64,000 nt of DNA, from positions 558,001-622,000 of the forward strand of contig NZ_CP090641.1 in the NCBI RefSeq assembly GCF_029633825.1, written 5' to 3'. The notes beneath the pieces are model-generated. The model was not told the DNA's origin, ran no database searches, and worked only from the letters and a program-made list of their open reading frames with translations. This document shows positions 27,402 to 35,299 of the stretch, one piece after another (position 1 is the first letter of the stretch; every line of letters begins with the position of its first letter). The stretch is from Burkholderia contaminans. Its GTDB lineage: Bacteria > Pseudomonadota > Gammaproteobacteria > Burkholderiales > Burkholderiaceae. A program made the position numbers and the translations under genes.

Positions 27402-29472
27402 GGTTCGCTCGCCGGGCCCGCGCGAAGTCCTGCGACTGCTCGCGCCGTTTCCGGGGCGCATGTCGATTGCCGTGCGGGTCGCACTGATCTGCGCGCTGAC
27501 CGCGCTCGTGACGGCCGCCTACGGCACGCCCGAAGCCGCGCTGTCAGCGTACGTCGTGTTCTTCATGATCCGCGCCGACCGCGTGACGAGCGTCGTGCTC
27601 GCGGCCGCGCTGCTGGTGATCGTCACGATCGTGATCGGGCTCGTGCTCGGCATCGCGATCTTCAGCATCGACTATTCGATCCTGCGGGTCGCGTGCATGG
27701 CCGTGCTGTCGGTCGGCCTCCTCTATCTGACGTCGGCCAGCAAGCTGCGCCCGGTGGGCGCGATCCTCGCGATGATCGTCGGCTTCGGGCTCGACCAGCT
27801 CGGCCTCGCGCCGTTCGGCGAAGCTGCAACGCGCGCGCTGCTGTACATCTGGCTGACGATCGCGATCCCGGTCGGTGTCGCGATCGTCGTCAACCTGCTG
27901 ATCGCGCCGTCGCCGCGCAAACTCGCGCACGCGCAACTCGCGAAGCGCTTGCGGCTCGCCGCGCAGCGGCTGCGCGGTGACGATGCGGCGCGCGACGCAT
28001 TCAACGCCAGCCTGCACGAAGGCGACAAGCAGCTGCTCACGTGGCTCAAGCTGTCGAAACTCGAAGGCTCGTCGTCCGCCGCCGACTTCGCGGCGTTGCG
28101 GCAGGCCGTGGCTTCGAGCACCGCGCTGCTCGTCGGCGTCGCACTGGCCGATCGCGAACCAGGCGCACGGCTGCCCGACGCGTACACCACGCCGATCGCC
28201 GCGACACTCGACGAGATGGCAGACATCCTCGACCAGGGCGGCTACCCGGTCGACGTGACGCTCGCGCTCCCGCCGACCGACACGCTGCCGCCGCTCGCGC
28301 GCGTTGCTGCAACGGATCTCCAGGCGGCGATCACGCATTTCGCGGAACCAGCCGCAACGACCGATGTCGCTTCGACGGCTTCGACGGCTTCGACGGCTTC
28401 GACGGCTTCGACGGCTTCGACGGCTTCGACGGCTTCGACGGCTTCGACGGCTTCGACGGCTTCGTCGGCTTCGTCGGCTTCGTCGGTTTCGTCGGTTTCG
28501 TCGGCTTCGTCGGCTTCGTCGGCTTCGTCGGCTTCGTCGGCTTCGTCGGCTTCGTCGGCTTCGTCGGCTTCGTCGGCTTCGTCGGCTTCGTCGGCTTCGT
28601 CGGCTTCGTCGGCTTCGACGGCTTCGACGGCTTCGGCAACTACCCCCGACGCCCCCGCAGCCGCCCCGCGCGGCGGCTTCTTCCTGCCCGACGCGCGCAC
28701 CAATCCCGACCACATCCGCTACGCGCTGAAGACGACCGCCGCGGCGATCTTCTGCTACCTGCTGTATTCGCAGCTCGACTGGTCGGGCATCCATACCTGC
28801 GTCGTCACCTGCTACATCGTGTCGCTCGGCTCGACGGCCGAGACGGTCGAGAAGCTCACGCTGCGGATCTTCGGCTGCATCGTCGGCGCGCTGCTCGGCA
28901 CGGCGGCGCTGGTCTTCGTCGTGCCGTCGCTGTCGTCGGTCGGCCACCTGATGGCGCTGGTGTTCGCCGGCGGGTGGCTCGCCGCGTGGGTCGCGTTCGG
29001 CTCGCCGCGCATCGCGTATGCCGGCTTCCAGATCGCGTTCGCGTTTTTCCTGTGCGTGATCCAGGGCGCCGGCCCCGGCTTCGACCTGACGATCGCGCGC
29101 GATCGCACGATCGGCATCCTGCTCGGCAACGTCGTCGTGTATCTCGTGTTCACGCGCATCTGGCCCGTCAGCATCGGCAAGCAGATCGACGCGGGGCTCG
29201 CCGCGCTGATCGACCAGTGGCGGCGCCTCGTGCAGGTCGCGCAGCCGGCCGAGCGGCGCGCGCTCGCGGCTGACGCGTTTGCCCGCCACGGCGCGATCAC
29301 GCAGGAGCTCGGGCTGGTGCACTACGAACCGTCGTGGGTCCGGCCGGCCGCTTCGTGGCTCGCCACGCGGCGGCGCGCGCTCGCGGAACTCGGCGCGCTC
29401 GAAGGCCGCTGTTCCTGCTCGCCGAACGCAAGCCCGGCGACGCGGCGATCGGCGCGCAGCTCGCCCGCGTGA
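27382..29472 (+). CDS. mdtO: FUSC/MdtO-type inner-membrane transport protein with a 9-bp repeat tract and altered C-terminus
   Basis: A 696-residue protein of the fusaric-acid-resistance (FUSC) family. It has two membrane halves (about residues 30-180 and 450-600), each with several helices, joined by a cytoplasmic loop. The loop carries 29 copies of a three-residue Ala-Ser-Thr/Ser unit (residues about 330-416), which normal family members lack. Near 29405 the expected GALEGPLFLLAER changes to GALEGRCSCSP because one C is missing. The sequence LFLLAERKPGDAAIGAQLARV continues in another frame, and RDALLNLIDTRLAHIADAA in a third, so the native C-terminal 50 residues or so are lost by frameshift or sequence error. 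The membrane core is intact and could still work. Third gene of the operon. Confidence 0.8.
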   Translation: MALPAAEVRSPGPREVLRLLAPFPGRMSIAVRVALICALTALVTAAYGTPEAALSAYVVFFMIRADRVTSVVLAAALLVIVTIVIGLVLGIAIFSIDYSILRVACMAVLSVGLLYLTSASKLRPVGAILAMIVGFGLDQLGLAPFGEAATRALLYIWLTIAIPVGVAIVVNLLIAPSPRKLAHAQLAKRLRLAAQRLRGDDAARDAFNASLHEGDKQLLTWLKLSKLEGSSSAADFAALRQAVASSTALLVGVALADREPGARLPDAYTTPIAATLDEMADILDQGGYPVDVTLALPPTDTLPPLARVAATDLQAAITHFAEPAATTDVASTASTASTASTASTASTASTASTASTASTASSASSASSVSSVSSASSASSASSASSASSASSASSASSASSASSASSASSASTASTASATTPDAPAAAPRGGFFLPDARTNPDHIRYALKTTAAAIFCYLLYSQLDWSGIHTCVVTCYIVSLGSTAETVEKLTLRIFGCIVGALLGTAALVFVVPSLSSVGHLMALVFAGGWLAAWVAFGSPRIAYAGFQIAFAFFLCVIQGAGPGFDLTIARDRTIGILLGNVVVYLVFTRIWPVSIGKQIDAGLAALIDQWRRLVQVAQPAERRALAADAFARHGAITQELGLVHYEPSWVRPAASWLATRRRALAELGALEGRCSCSPNASPATRRSARSSPA
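28369..28629 (+). repeat. 29-copy, 9-bp coding tandem repeat in mdtO
   Basis: Perfect or near-perfect head-to-tail units: ten GCTTCGACG (Ala-Ser-Thr), three GCTTCGTCG (Ala-Ser-Ser), two GTTTCGTCG (Val-Ser-Ser), twelve GCTTCGTCG and two GCTTCGACG, making 261 bases. A unit of 9 keeps the frame whatever the copy number, so slippage would change loop length without breaking the protein. Confidence 0.95.
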
Positions 29473-29647
29473 CCGAACCGCGCGACGACGACACCGCGCC
29501 CCATCGAGAACCCGCCGCGCCGCCGGCTACCCCGCCGCGCGCAGCCCCACCGACCCCGCACGCGACGCGCTGCTGAACCTGATCGACACGCGGCTCGCGC
29601 ACATCGCCGATGCCGCCCGTCAAGCCACACCGAAGGAGCCTGCCCCC

Positions 29648-31192
29648 ATGCGCGTACCTGAACCGCCGGCCGCCTCGATCGCCGCCGCCGCCCTCGCGAC
29701 CGCCGTCGCGCTGGCCGGCTGCGCGACGTCGTCGATCGATCTGGCGCCGGAGGCGTCCGACCGCCCGTGGCAGCCGCAAACGTCCGCCGCAGGCGACATC
29801 GTGCCGGGGCCGCCGCGCGCGTCCGCGCAAGGTTCGCACGACTACACGCTGCCCGCGTCGCCGGCACTCGCGTCCGTCTCGCCGCCGGCCGCGCTCGATG
29901 CCGCGCACGCGTACACGCTGCCCGAGCTGATCGATCTCGCCGAATCGGCGAACCCGCTGACCCGTATCGCGTGGAACGACGCGCGTAACGCCGCGCTCGC
30001 GGTCGGCCTGGCCAAGACCGCCTACCTGCCGAAGCTGTCCGCGACGGCCATGGGCGGGTACCAGGCCAACCACGGGTCGACGTCGTCGTTCCTCGGCGAC
30101 TCGTCGAGCAACTCCACCGTGCACGGCACCATCTCGGCGCTGTCGCTGCAATGGCTGCTGTTCGATTTCGGCGGCCGCGCGGCGCGCGTCGAAGCGGCCG
30201 AACAGGCGTCGATCGCGTCGAATGTCGCGTTCACGGCCGTACACCAGCAGGTGATCCACGACGTGACCGTCGCGTACTACCGCTACGAAGCCGCACGCTC
30301 GCGCGCACTCAGCGCCCGGCAGGGCCTCGCGAACGCGGACGCGATCCTCGCGGCCTCCCGCGCGCGGCTCAAGCACGGTGTCGGCACGGTCGTCGAACTC
30401 GCGCAGGCGACGCAGAACCGCGCGCAGGCCAACCTCGCGCTCGTGCAGGCGAACGGCACGGAGAGCGACGGCTACCTCGCCCTCGTCTCCGCGCTCGGCA
30501 TCTCGCCGCTGTCGAAGCCGACCGTCGCCGCGCTGCCGAAGCGGCCGCTGCCGCCCTCGCTCGGCTCGTCGGTCGACGCGATCGTGTCGGATGCGATCGC
30601 GCGCCGCCCCGACCTGCAGGGCGCGTTCGCGCTCGAAAAGGCCAATCGCGCGAAGATCAAGGCCGCGGAAGCCGCGTTCATGCCGAAGATTTTCCTGTCC
30701 GCATCGACGTCGTACGCGAGCGGCGGCACGTCGATCTCCGCGCTGCCCGCGATCGGCGACCAGGCACCGACCGTCAACCTGAACGGCAGCCGCTACGGCG
30801 GCGGCGTGTTCCTCGGCGTGACGATTCCGCTGTACGACGGCGGCCTGCGCTCGGCCGTGCTGATGCAGGCGCGCAACGACGCGGAAAGCGCCTCCGCGCG
30901 CCTCACGCGGACCAAGGAGGAAGCGGTCCGCCAGATCGTCGCCGCGCAAAACGCGGTACAGACGAGCCTGGCGTCGCACGACGCCGCGAAGGCGCTCGTC
31001 GACGCCGCGCAGACGAGTTACGACGCGGCGCTGACCGCGTACCGGAACGGCGTCGGGTCGGTCACCGATGCGACGATCGCGCAAAGCCAGTTGCTCGCTG
31101 CCCGTAACGCGGAGGTCGACAGCTATGCGGGCGCGCTGTCGGCCGCCGCCGCGCTCGCGCTTGCGACCGGGACGATCGGCTCGGCGCAGTAG
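29648..31192 (+). CDS. mdtP: MdtP-type outer-membrane factor lipoprotein (TolC family)
   Basis: A 514-residue TolC/OprM-type efflux exit channel. ATG 29648-29650 follows GAAGGAG and opens a lipoprotein signal with LAGC (Cys25). Two OEP repeats are visible: from YTLPELIDLAESANPLTRIAWNDAR to about residue 290, and a second from VSDAIARRPDLQGAFALEKAN to the end, with the typical VTIPLYDGGLRSAV beta-barrel turn. The same frame is open upstream to 29279 and reads the lost C-terminus of MdtO (RDALLNLIDTRLAHI), so a fused product is possible in principle, but the RBS and signal peptide mark the true start. It completes the YtcA-MdtNOP efflux pump. Confidence 0.88.
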   Translation: MRVPEPPAASIAAAALATAVALAGCATSSIDLAPEASDRPWQPQTSAAGDIVPGPPRASAQGSHDYTLPASPALASVSPPAALDAAHAYTLPELIDLAESANPLTRIAWNDARNAALAVGLAKTAYLPKLSATAMGGYQANHGSTSSFLGDSSSNSTVHGTISALSLQWLLFDFGGRAARVEAAEQASIASNVAFTAVHQQVIHDVTVAYYRYEAARSRALSARQGLANADAILAASRARLKHGVGTVVELAQATQNRAQANLALVQANGTESDGYLALVSALGISPLSKPTVAALPKRPLPPSLGSSVDAIVSDAIARRPDLQGAFALEKANRAKIKAAEAAFMPKIFLSASTSYASGGTSISALPAIGDQAPTVNLNGSRYGGGVFLGVTIPLYDGGLRSAVLMQARNDAESASARLTRTKEEAVRQIVAAQNAVQTSLASHDAAKALVDAAQTSYDAALTAYRNGVGSVTDATIAQSQLLAARNAEVDSYAGALSAAAALALATGTIGSAQ

Positions 31193-31269
31193 CGCAGCCG
31201 CCGCGAGGCGGTTGACGCATGCGCTCGCCGCCCACTAGAATGCCGCCCATTCTTCCTTCAGGAACCATC

Positions 31270-31314
31270 GTGGACAGTTGCAGCACTCCGTTGCGTGCGC
31301 CGCTTGCCGCCTGA
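31270..31314 (+). CDS. Possible 14-residue leader peptide upstream of mgtC
   Basis: GTG at 31270-31272, 7 bases after an AGGAA-type ribosome site, opens a 14-codon frame (MDSCSTPLRAPLAA) ending in TGA at 31312-31314. Two perfect hairpins follow before the MgtC-family gene. Leader peptides with prolines control mgtC-type operons in Salmonella. Here the idea rests only on position and on the RBS-like sequence, so it is tentative. Confidence 0.3.
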   Translation: MDSCSTPLRAPLAA

Positions 31315-31342
31315 ACGCCTGTCCGACGCAGTTCTCCTGCCC

Positions 31343-31415
31343 GGCTCGCGTTCCGCGAGCCGCACGCCACCCGTTTCACACTGAATGACGCATTCGCGCG
31401 GTACAGTACCGCGCG
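31343..31415 (+). promoter_or_regulatory. Two perfect hairpins in the mgtC 5' leader
   Basis: The first hairpin is GGCTCGCG (31343-31350), loop TTC, CGCGAGCC (31354-31361). The second is CGCGCGGTA (31395-31403), loop CAG, TACCGCGCG (31407-31415). Both stems are perfect with 3-base loops. Neither has a T-run, so they could be protein sites or RNA structures. Apart from these and the possible leader peptide, the 305-base gap between mdtP and mgtC shows nothing. Confidence 0.45.
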
Positions 31416-31497
31416 ATGACGGCTATCTTCGTGTCGCCTTCGGCCTTGCGCCGCAGCGACGCGAAACGGCACGCGCTCCTTGCACGGCAGGACACCC

Positions 31498-32205
31498 ATG
31501 ACTTTCGATTTCGCACTCCGTCTTTTCACCGCGTTCGCCTGCGGCGTCGCCATCGGCATCGAACGCCAGATGCGCCAGCGCACGGCCGGCCTGCGCACCA
31601 TCACGCTCGTCGCGAGCGGCGCGTGCCTGTTCGTCACGCTCGGTGTCCTGACCGGCAACGGCGTCGCGGGCGTCACGCAGATCGCCGCCTACGTCGTGTC
31701 GGGCGTCGGCTTCCTAGGCGGCGGCGTGATCATGCGCGACAAGGGCTCGATCCAGGGCATCAACACCGCCGCGACGTTGTGGTGCTCGGCCGCCGTCGGC
31801 GTGCTGTCCGGTTCCGGTCATTACGTGCCGGCGCTCGCCGGCACCGGCGTCGTGCTGCTCACCAATACGCTGCTGCGCAGCGTCAGCCAGGCGATCAACG
31901 CGACGCCGGTATCGAACGCCGATCTCGTGCGCGAATACCAGATCACCGTGATCTGCCTGGCCTCCGACGAAGTGCACATCCGCACGCTGCTGTCGAACTC
32001 GATGTATGCGAAGCCGCTGTCGTTCCAGAGCCTCACGAGCGAGGACGTGCCCGACCAGCCGGACCGGCTGAAGGTCACCGCGACACTGAAGCTGCATCCG
32101 AAGGATCAGCAGAAGCTCGAGCAGATCGCGAGCCGGATGAGCATGGAGAAGAGCATTTCCAGCGTGAGCTGGACCGCGAAGGAAGCGGAGCCGATGATGG
32201 AGTGA
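31498..32205 (+). CDS. MgtC/SapB-family inner-membrane protein
   Basis: A 235-residue protein. I start it at ATG 31498-31500 (MTFDFALRLF); an upstream ATG at 31480 adds six residues that do not fit the family. The N-terminal 140 residues hold four or five helices with the family signature GIERQMRQRTAGLRTITLV and GFLGGGVIMRDKGSIQGINTAATLW. The C-terminal 90 residues are a soluble ACT-like regulatory domain. MgtC proteins aid growth in low magnesium and survival in macrophages by acting on membrane energetics; their exact activity is debated. It lies just left of the quorum-sensing locus, convergent with cepR. Confidence 0.85.
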   Translation: MTFDFALRLFTAFACGVAIGIERQMRQRTAGLRTITLVASGACLFVTLGVLTGNGVAGVTQIAAYVVSGVGFLGGGVIMRDKGSIQGINTAATLWCSAAVGVLSGSGHYVPALAGTGVVLLTNTLLRSVSQAINATPVSNADLVREYQITVICLASDEVHIRTLLSNSMYAKPLSFQSLTSEDVPDQPDRLKVTATLKLHPKDQQKLEQIASRMSMEKSISSVSWTAKEAEPMME

Positions 32206-32251
32206 GCGGCATGGCGGCAGCCGCATGTCGCGCTGCCGCCTTCACGCGCTG

Positions 32252-32971
32252 TCAGGGTGTCTCGATCAGCCCGGCCGAGATCGCCTTGACGACCGCCTGG
32301 ACCTTGTTCGTCGCGCCCAGCTTCTCGAGGATGTTGTTGACGTGGAAGTTGACCGTCCGCTCCGAGATGCTGAGGATCTGGCCGATTTCGCACGCGGTCT
32401 TGCCCTCGGCCGTCCAGCACAGCACCTCGCGCTCGCGCGCGGTCAGCGTGACGCCGGCCGCCGGCGCCAGCTTCGGCACCATGAAGCGGCTCATCAGCGA
32501 ATGCGACAGGTTCGCGAGCCAGTTGGTCTGCAACGTCAGCATGTTGATCTCGGCCGGCGTCAGCCGGTCTGCACGGCGGGCGATGCTCAGCAGGCCGAAC
32601 GCGCCGCGGGGCGCCCAGCTCGACTGCGCGACGCCCACCGACAACCCGAAATCACGTGCGTCCTGCCACAGCGGGCACGGTTCGATCCGGTCGACGTCCG
32701 GCCAGACGATCATGTTGGTGCTGAGCGCGCCGTCGCGAACCGTCGAGTCGATCTCGATATAGTTCTGCGCCTGGTAGTGCGCCATCCAGCCGTCCGGATA
32801 GGTATCGAAGATCGCGACCGCGGGCTTCGATACGGGCAGCGGGACGCGAATGCCGTAACAGCAGTATTCGAATCCCAGCCGTTTGGAATAGGCGGCAATC
32901 CGCTGGAAGAGCTGCTGCTCGTCTTCCGCGGCGCTGAATTGTTGATAGGCATCCTGCCAGCGCAGTTCCAT
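32252..32971 (-). CDS. cepR: CepR, N-octanoyl-homoserine lactone-responsive LuxR regulator
   Basis: A 239-residue LuxR-type receptor. The N-terminal signal-binding domain (about residues 15-165) contains FEYCCYGIRVPLPVSKPAVAIF, the DTYPDGWMAHYQAQNY segment with the conserved Trp, Tyr and Asp of the ligand pocket, and the GLSVGVAQ stretch. The C-terminal helix-turn-helix (LTAREREVLCWTAEGKTACE, ISERTVNFHVNNILEKLGA) is canonical. Sequence and length are those of CepR of the Burkholderia cepacia complex, which binds C8-HSL and activates cepI and many virulence genes while repressing itself. It is divergent from the rsaM-like gene, with cepI beyond it. Confidence 0.97.
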   Translation of the reverse strand: MELRWQDAYQQFSAAEDEQQLFQRIAAYSKRLGFEYCCYGIRVPLPVSKPAVAIFDTYPDGWMAHYQAQNYIEIDSTVRDGALSTNMIVWPDVDRIEPCPLWQDARDFGLSVGVAQSSWAPRGAFGLLSIARRADRLTPAEINMLTLQTNWLANLSHSLMSRFMVPKLAPAAGVTLTAREREVLCWTAEGKTACEIGQILSISERTVNFHVNNILEKLGATNKVQAVVKAISAGLIETP

Positions 32972-33044
32972 TCATTCTCCGACAACGTCACGCTGTCATA
33001 CTTGTCAGGTTCCAGCACCCGTTCGAGGCTGATACATTCCGCGC

Positions 33045-33488
33045 ATGACTTCACCTTTGCTGCACCCGGTCCCCGGCCCGTCCCCGGACGGCTACGTACG
33101 CCTGCCAGAAGGCGCACTGGCCGTGCTTGCGCTCGACCATGTCGCAAGCGGCCTCGACACATCGCTGCTCGAGGAATTGCGCGACAGCGCCATCGACGCA
33201 CGCCTCGCCGGCTACACCGAATGGCATCGCCCGGCCAGTGCCGGCGTCCCTTACGTGACGATCGGCTGGGACTGGTACCTCGAACGCGCGACGGGCACGT
33301 TCGTGATCGCGGGCGGCGACGTCCGCAGCAACGTGATGGTCACCGACGCCACGGGTGCCGACATCGGCATGTTCCGCACCGCCGCCGCGCTCGCCGCACG
33401 GCTCGCGTACATCGACTGGGCCGCCGCGGTCGCGTCGGCCCTGCTCGGGCACAACGACGCCTATCATGCCGGTCCGACGCTCCAGTGA
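33045..33488 (+). CDS. RsaM-like negative regulator of quorum sensing (DUF4902 type)
   Basis: A 147-residue small protein between cepR and cepI, in the position occupied in Burkholderia by the RsaM-like gene. Such proteins damp AHL production in Pseudomonas fuscovaginae and Burkholderia without a recognised DNA-binding motif. Visible features are GWDWYLERATGTFVIAGGDVRSNVMV, a central beta-rich core, and a helical C-terminus. It starts at ATG 33045 and is divergent from cepR, with 73 bases between the two starts. How it acts is not known. A stem (TGGCGCT/AGCGCCA, 33530-33556) lies downstream but has no strong T-run. Confidence 0.8.
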   Translation: MTSPLLHPVPGPSPDGYVRLPEGALAVLALDHVASGLDTSLLEELRDSAIDARLAGYTEWHRPASAGVPYVTIGWDWYLERATGTFVIAGGDVRSNVMVTDATGADIGMFRTAAALAARLAYIDWAAAVASALLGHNDAYHAGPTLQ

Positions 33489-33622
33489 CAACTGGCAGCG
33501 CCTCTATTCCTCTGACAATTTCATGATGCTGGCGCTCTTTATAAGCAAAAGCGCCACGGTTTTCAATCCCGTTGATCAAGAAACCGTTACCACGTCCTAA
33601 ACGGCGTCTTTCCGGCGTCACC

Positions 33623-33644
33623 CTGTAAGAGTTACCAGTTACAG
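33623..33644 (+). promoter_or_regulatory. cep box (CepR operator) of the cepI promoter
   Basis: CTGTAA at 33623-33628 and TTACAG at 33639-33644 are the outer arms of an imperfect dyad (CTGTAAGAGT-TACCAGTTACAG). This is the lux-box-type element known upstream of cepI and used by CepR with C8-HSL. It ends 57 bases before the cepI start codon. Confidence 0.9.
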
Positions 33645-33701
33645 CCCCCTCGTGCTGCGCGATGTAATGCACGCATACAAAAGCACAGATCCGAGGACAC
33701 C

Positions 33702-34310
33702 ATGCGGACCTTCGTTCACGAGGAAGGGCGGTTGCCACACGAACTTGCGGCGGATCTCGGGCGCTATCGGCGCCGTGTGTTCGTCGAGCAGCTGGGCTGG
33801 GCACTCCCGTCGGCAAACGAAAGCTTCGAGCGCGACCAGTTCGATCGCGACGATACCGTGTACGTGTTCGCGCGGAACGCCGGCGGCGACATGTGCGGAT
33901 GTGCGCGCCTGCTGCCGACGACGCGGCCGTATCTGCTGAAGTCGCTGTTCGCCGACCTGATCGCCGAAGACATGCCGCTGCCGCAATCGGCCGCCGTCTG
34001 GGAGTTGTCCCGGTTTGCGGCAACCGACGACGAAGGCGGCCCGGGCAATGCCGAATGGGCCGTGCGCCCGATGCTCGCAGCCGTCGTCGAATGCGCGGCG
34101 CAGCTTGGCGCGCGGCAGTTGATCGGCGTGACGTTCGCGAGCATGGAGCGGCTGTTCCGCCGGATCGGCATACACGCGCACCGCGCAGGCCCGCCGAAGC
34201 AGGTAGACGGACGTCTGGTGGTCGCGTGCTGGATCGACATCGATCCGCAAACGTTTGCAGCACTGGGAATCGAGCCGGGGCAAGCCGCCCAGCAAGCCAT
34301 CGCCGCCTGA
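33702..34310 (+). CDS. cepI: CepI, N-acyl-homoserine lactone synthase
   Basis: A 202-residue LuxI-family enzyme that makes mainly N-octanoyl-homoserine lactone from acyl-ACP and S-adenosylmethionine. The conserved residues are visible: Arg24 and Phe27 in RYRRRVF, Trp33 in LGW, the DxFDRDD segment, CARLLPTTRPYLL, and the ELSRFA active-site stretch. Its sequence is that of CepI of the Burkholderia cepacia complex. A cep box lies upstream, so it forms a positive loop with CepR. The next gene begins 51 bases downstream and is probably co-transcribed. Confidence 0.97.
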   Translation: MRTFVHEEGRLPHELAADLGRYRRRVFVEQLGWALPSANESFERDQFDRDDTVYVFARNAGGDMCGCARLLPTTRPYLLKSLFADLIAEDMPLPQSAAVWELSRFAATDDEGGPGNAEWAVRPMLAAVVECAAQLGARQLIGVTFASMERLFRRIGIHAHRAGPPKQVDGRLVVACWIDIDPQTFAALGIEPGQAAQQAIAA

Positions 34311-34361
34311 ACCGGAACGCGCGTTTCTGTCCGGGCGGCATCGTAACGAAGGAGAATCAAC

Positions 34362-35126
34362 GTGGACCAGTCTCAGGTCTTTCGCGCGATGATGCCCGGG
34401 TTGACGAGCGCCAACGGCGCCCGCATCGAGGTCGTCTACCCGTCGTTTCCCCGGCCGCTGCCGCTCGTGCGGCTCGACCGTCGCGGGCTCGTGTTCCGCG
34501 CGGCCGGCGCCGCGCCGCTCGTGTGCGGGCTGCCGCGCGCGGCGACGCTGCTGGTCGCGGACGAGCCGCTCTGCTCGCTGCGCCTCGTGATCCGCGACAT
34601 CGCGCCGGCCGGCGAAGGCCGGCATGACCTGACGATGCAGCCTTCCGGCGCCGCCGGCGACGAATTGCTGTGGCATGCGTTGCGCGATCGCGAGCCCTAC
34701 CGCCAGATTCAGCAGCCGCTCGCGCCCGTCGACGCGTCCATCGCCACCGACGGCGAACCGCGCGCGTCGGCCGGCGAAACCGGGCCGCGCCCGTCGCGCA
34801 GCGCGGCCTTCCGGTTGCCGTGCCACAGCGACGCGCTGTTCTTCGCCGACTGGCTCGAATATCACTTCGATGAATTGCGTGCACTGTCGCAACAGCATGG
34901 GCCGCGGCTGCAGCTCAACCAGCTCGAGCGGCAGGTGGCCGACGACGAGGTCGGCGTGCGCTTCGTCTACGACATCGATGGCCACGCTACGCGGCATGCG
35001 CTGACCGACTGCGCGCGCGAAGCCTGTGCATGGATCGAAACGGAGATGCGCGACAAGTACGCGTTACCGGTCGCGCAGGAGCGGTTCAGCGCATTTGCGG
35101 CGCACGCCCGGGCAGGCGGCATGTGA
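34362..35126 (+). CDS. cepI-linked conserved protein with PilZ-like region, quorum-sensing-associated
   Basis: A 254-residue cytoplasmic protein starting at GTG 34362-34364 behind GAAGGAGAATCAAC. The first 90 residues (IEVVYPSFPRPLPLVRLDRRGLVFRAA..SLRLVIRDIAPAGEGRHDLTM) look beta-rich and PilZ-like, but the canonical RxxxR motif is not clear. The middle is disordered and the C-terminal third helical (FFADWLEYHFDELRAL.. and DCAREACAWIETEMRDKYALP). The orthologous gene next to cepI in Burkholderia cenocepacia has been described as affecting quorum sensing and virulence. Family assignment is uncertain; the link to cepI is firm from position. Confidence 0.7.
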   Translation: MDQSQVFRAMMPGLTSANGARIEVVYPSFPRPLPLVRLDRRGLVFRAAGAAPLVCGLPRAATLLVADEPLCSLRLVIRDIAPAGEGRHDLTMQPSGAAGDELLWHALRDREPYRQIQQPLAPVDASIATDGEPRASAGETGPRPSRSAAFRLPCHSDALFFADWLEYHFDELRALSQQHGPRLQLNQLERQVADDEVGVRFVYDIDGHATRHALTDCAREACAWIETEMRDKYALPVAQERFSAFAAHARAGGM

Positions 35127-35142
35127 GTGCGGCGCAACAAAA

Positions 35143-35160
35143 AGTTGTATCGATACAACT
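35143..35160. promoter_or_regulatory. Perfect 18-bp palindrome (operator-like)
   Basis: AGTTGTATCGATACAACT reads identically on both strands. It lies 17 bases after the stop of the cepI-linked gene, just before a TTGCCA...TTAAAT promoter-like pair (about 35167-35190). The half-sites resemble those used by GntR-type regulators. No regulator gene is adjacent. Confidence 0.5.
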
Positions 35161-35230
35161 AGGGCTTGCCATGCCTCGGGTTTTCCCTTAAATTTACGTC
35201 TGTCTCCTCCATGTCTCCAAACATGGATTC

Positions 35231-35257
35231 AGCCCGCTCAATGAAGCGGGCTTTTTC
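35231..35257 (+). terminator. Strong Rho-independent terminator after the cepI operon
   Basis: AGCCCGCT (35231-35238), loop CAATGA, AGCGGGCT (35245-35252), then TTTTT. A second small hairpin CCATGT/ACATGG (35209-35226) stands just before it. It ends either the cepI transcript or a short independent RNA. Confidence 0.9.
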
Positions 35258-35299
35258 TTGCCCGCTCGAATTGCGGGGACACATCCCCCTCCGCCCCGC

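Noticed and set aside
28369..28629. CRISPR-like array
   Set aside because: Nine-base units with no spacers, in frame inside a membrane-protein gene; a coding tandem repeat.
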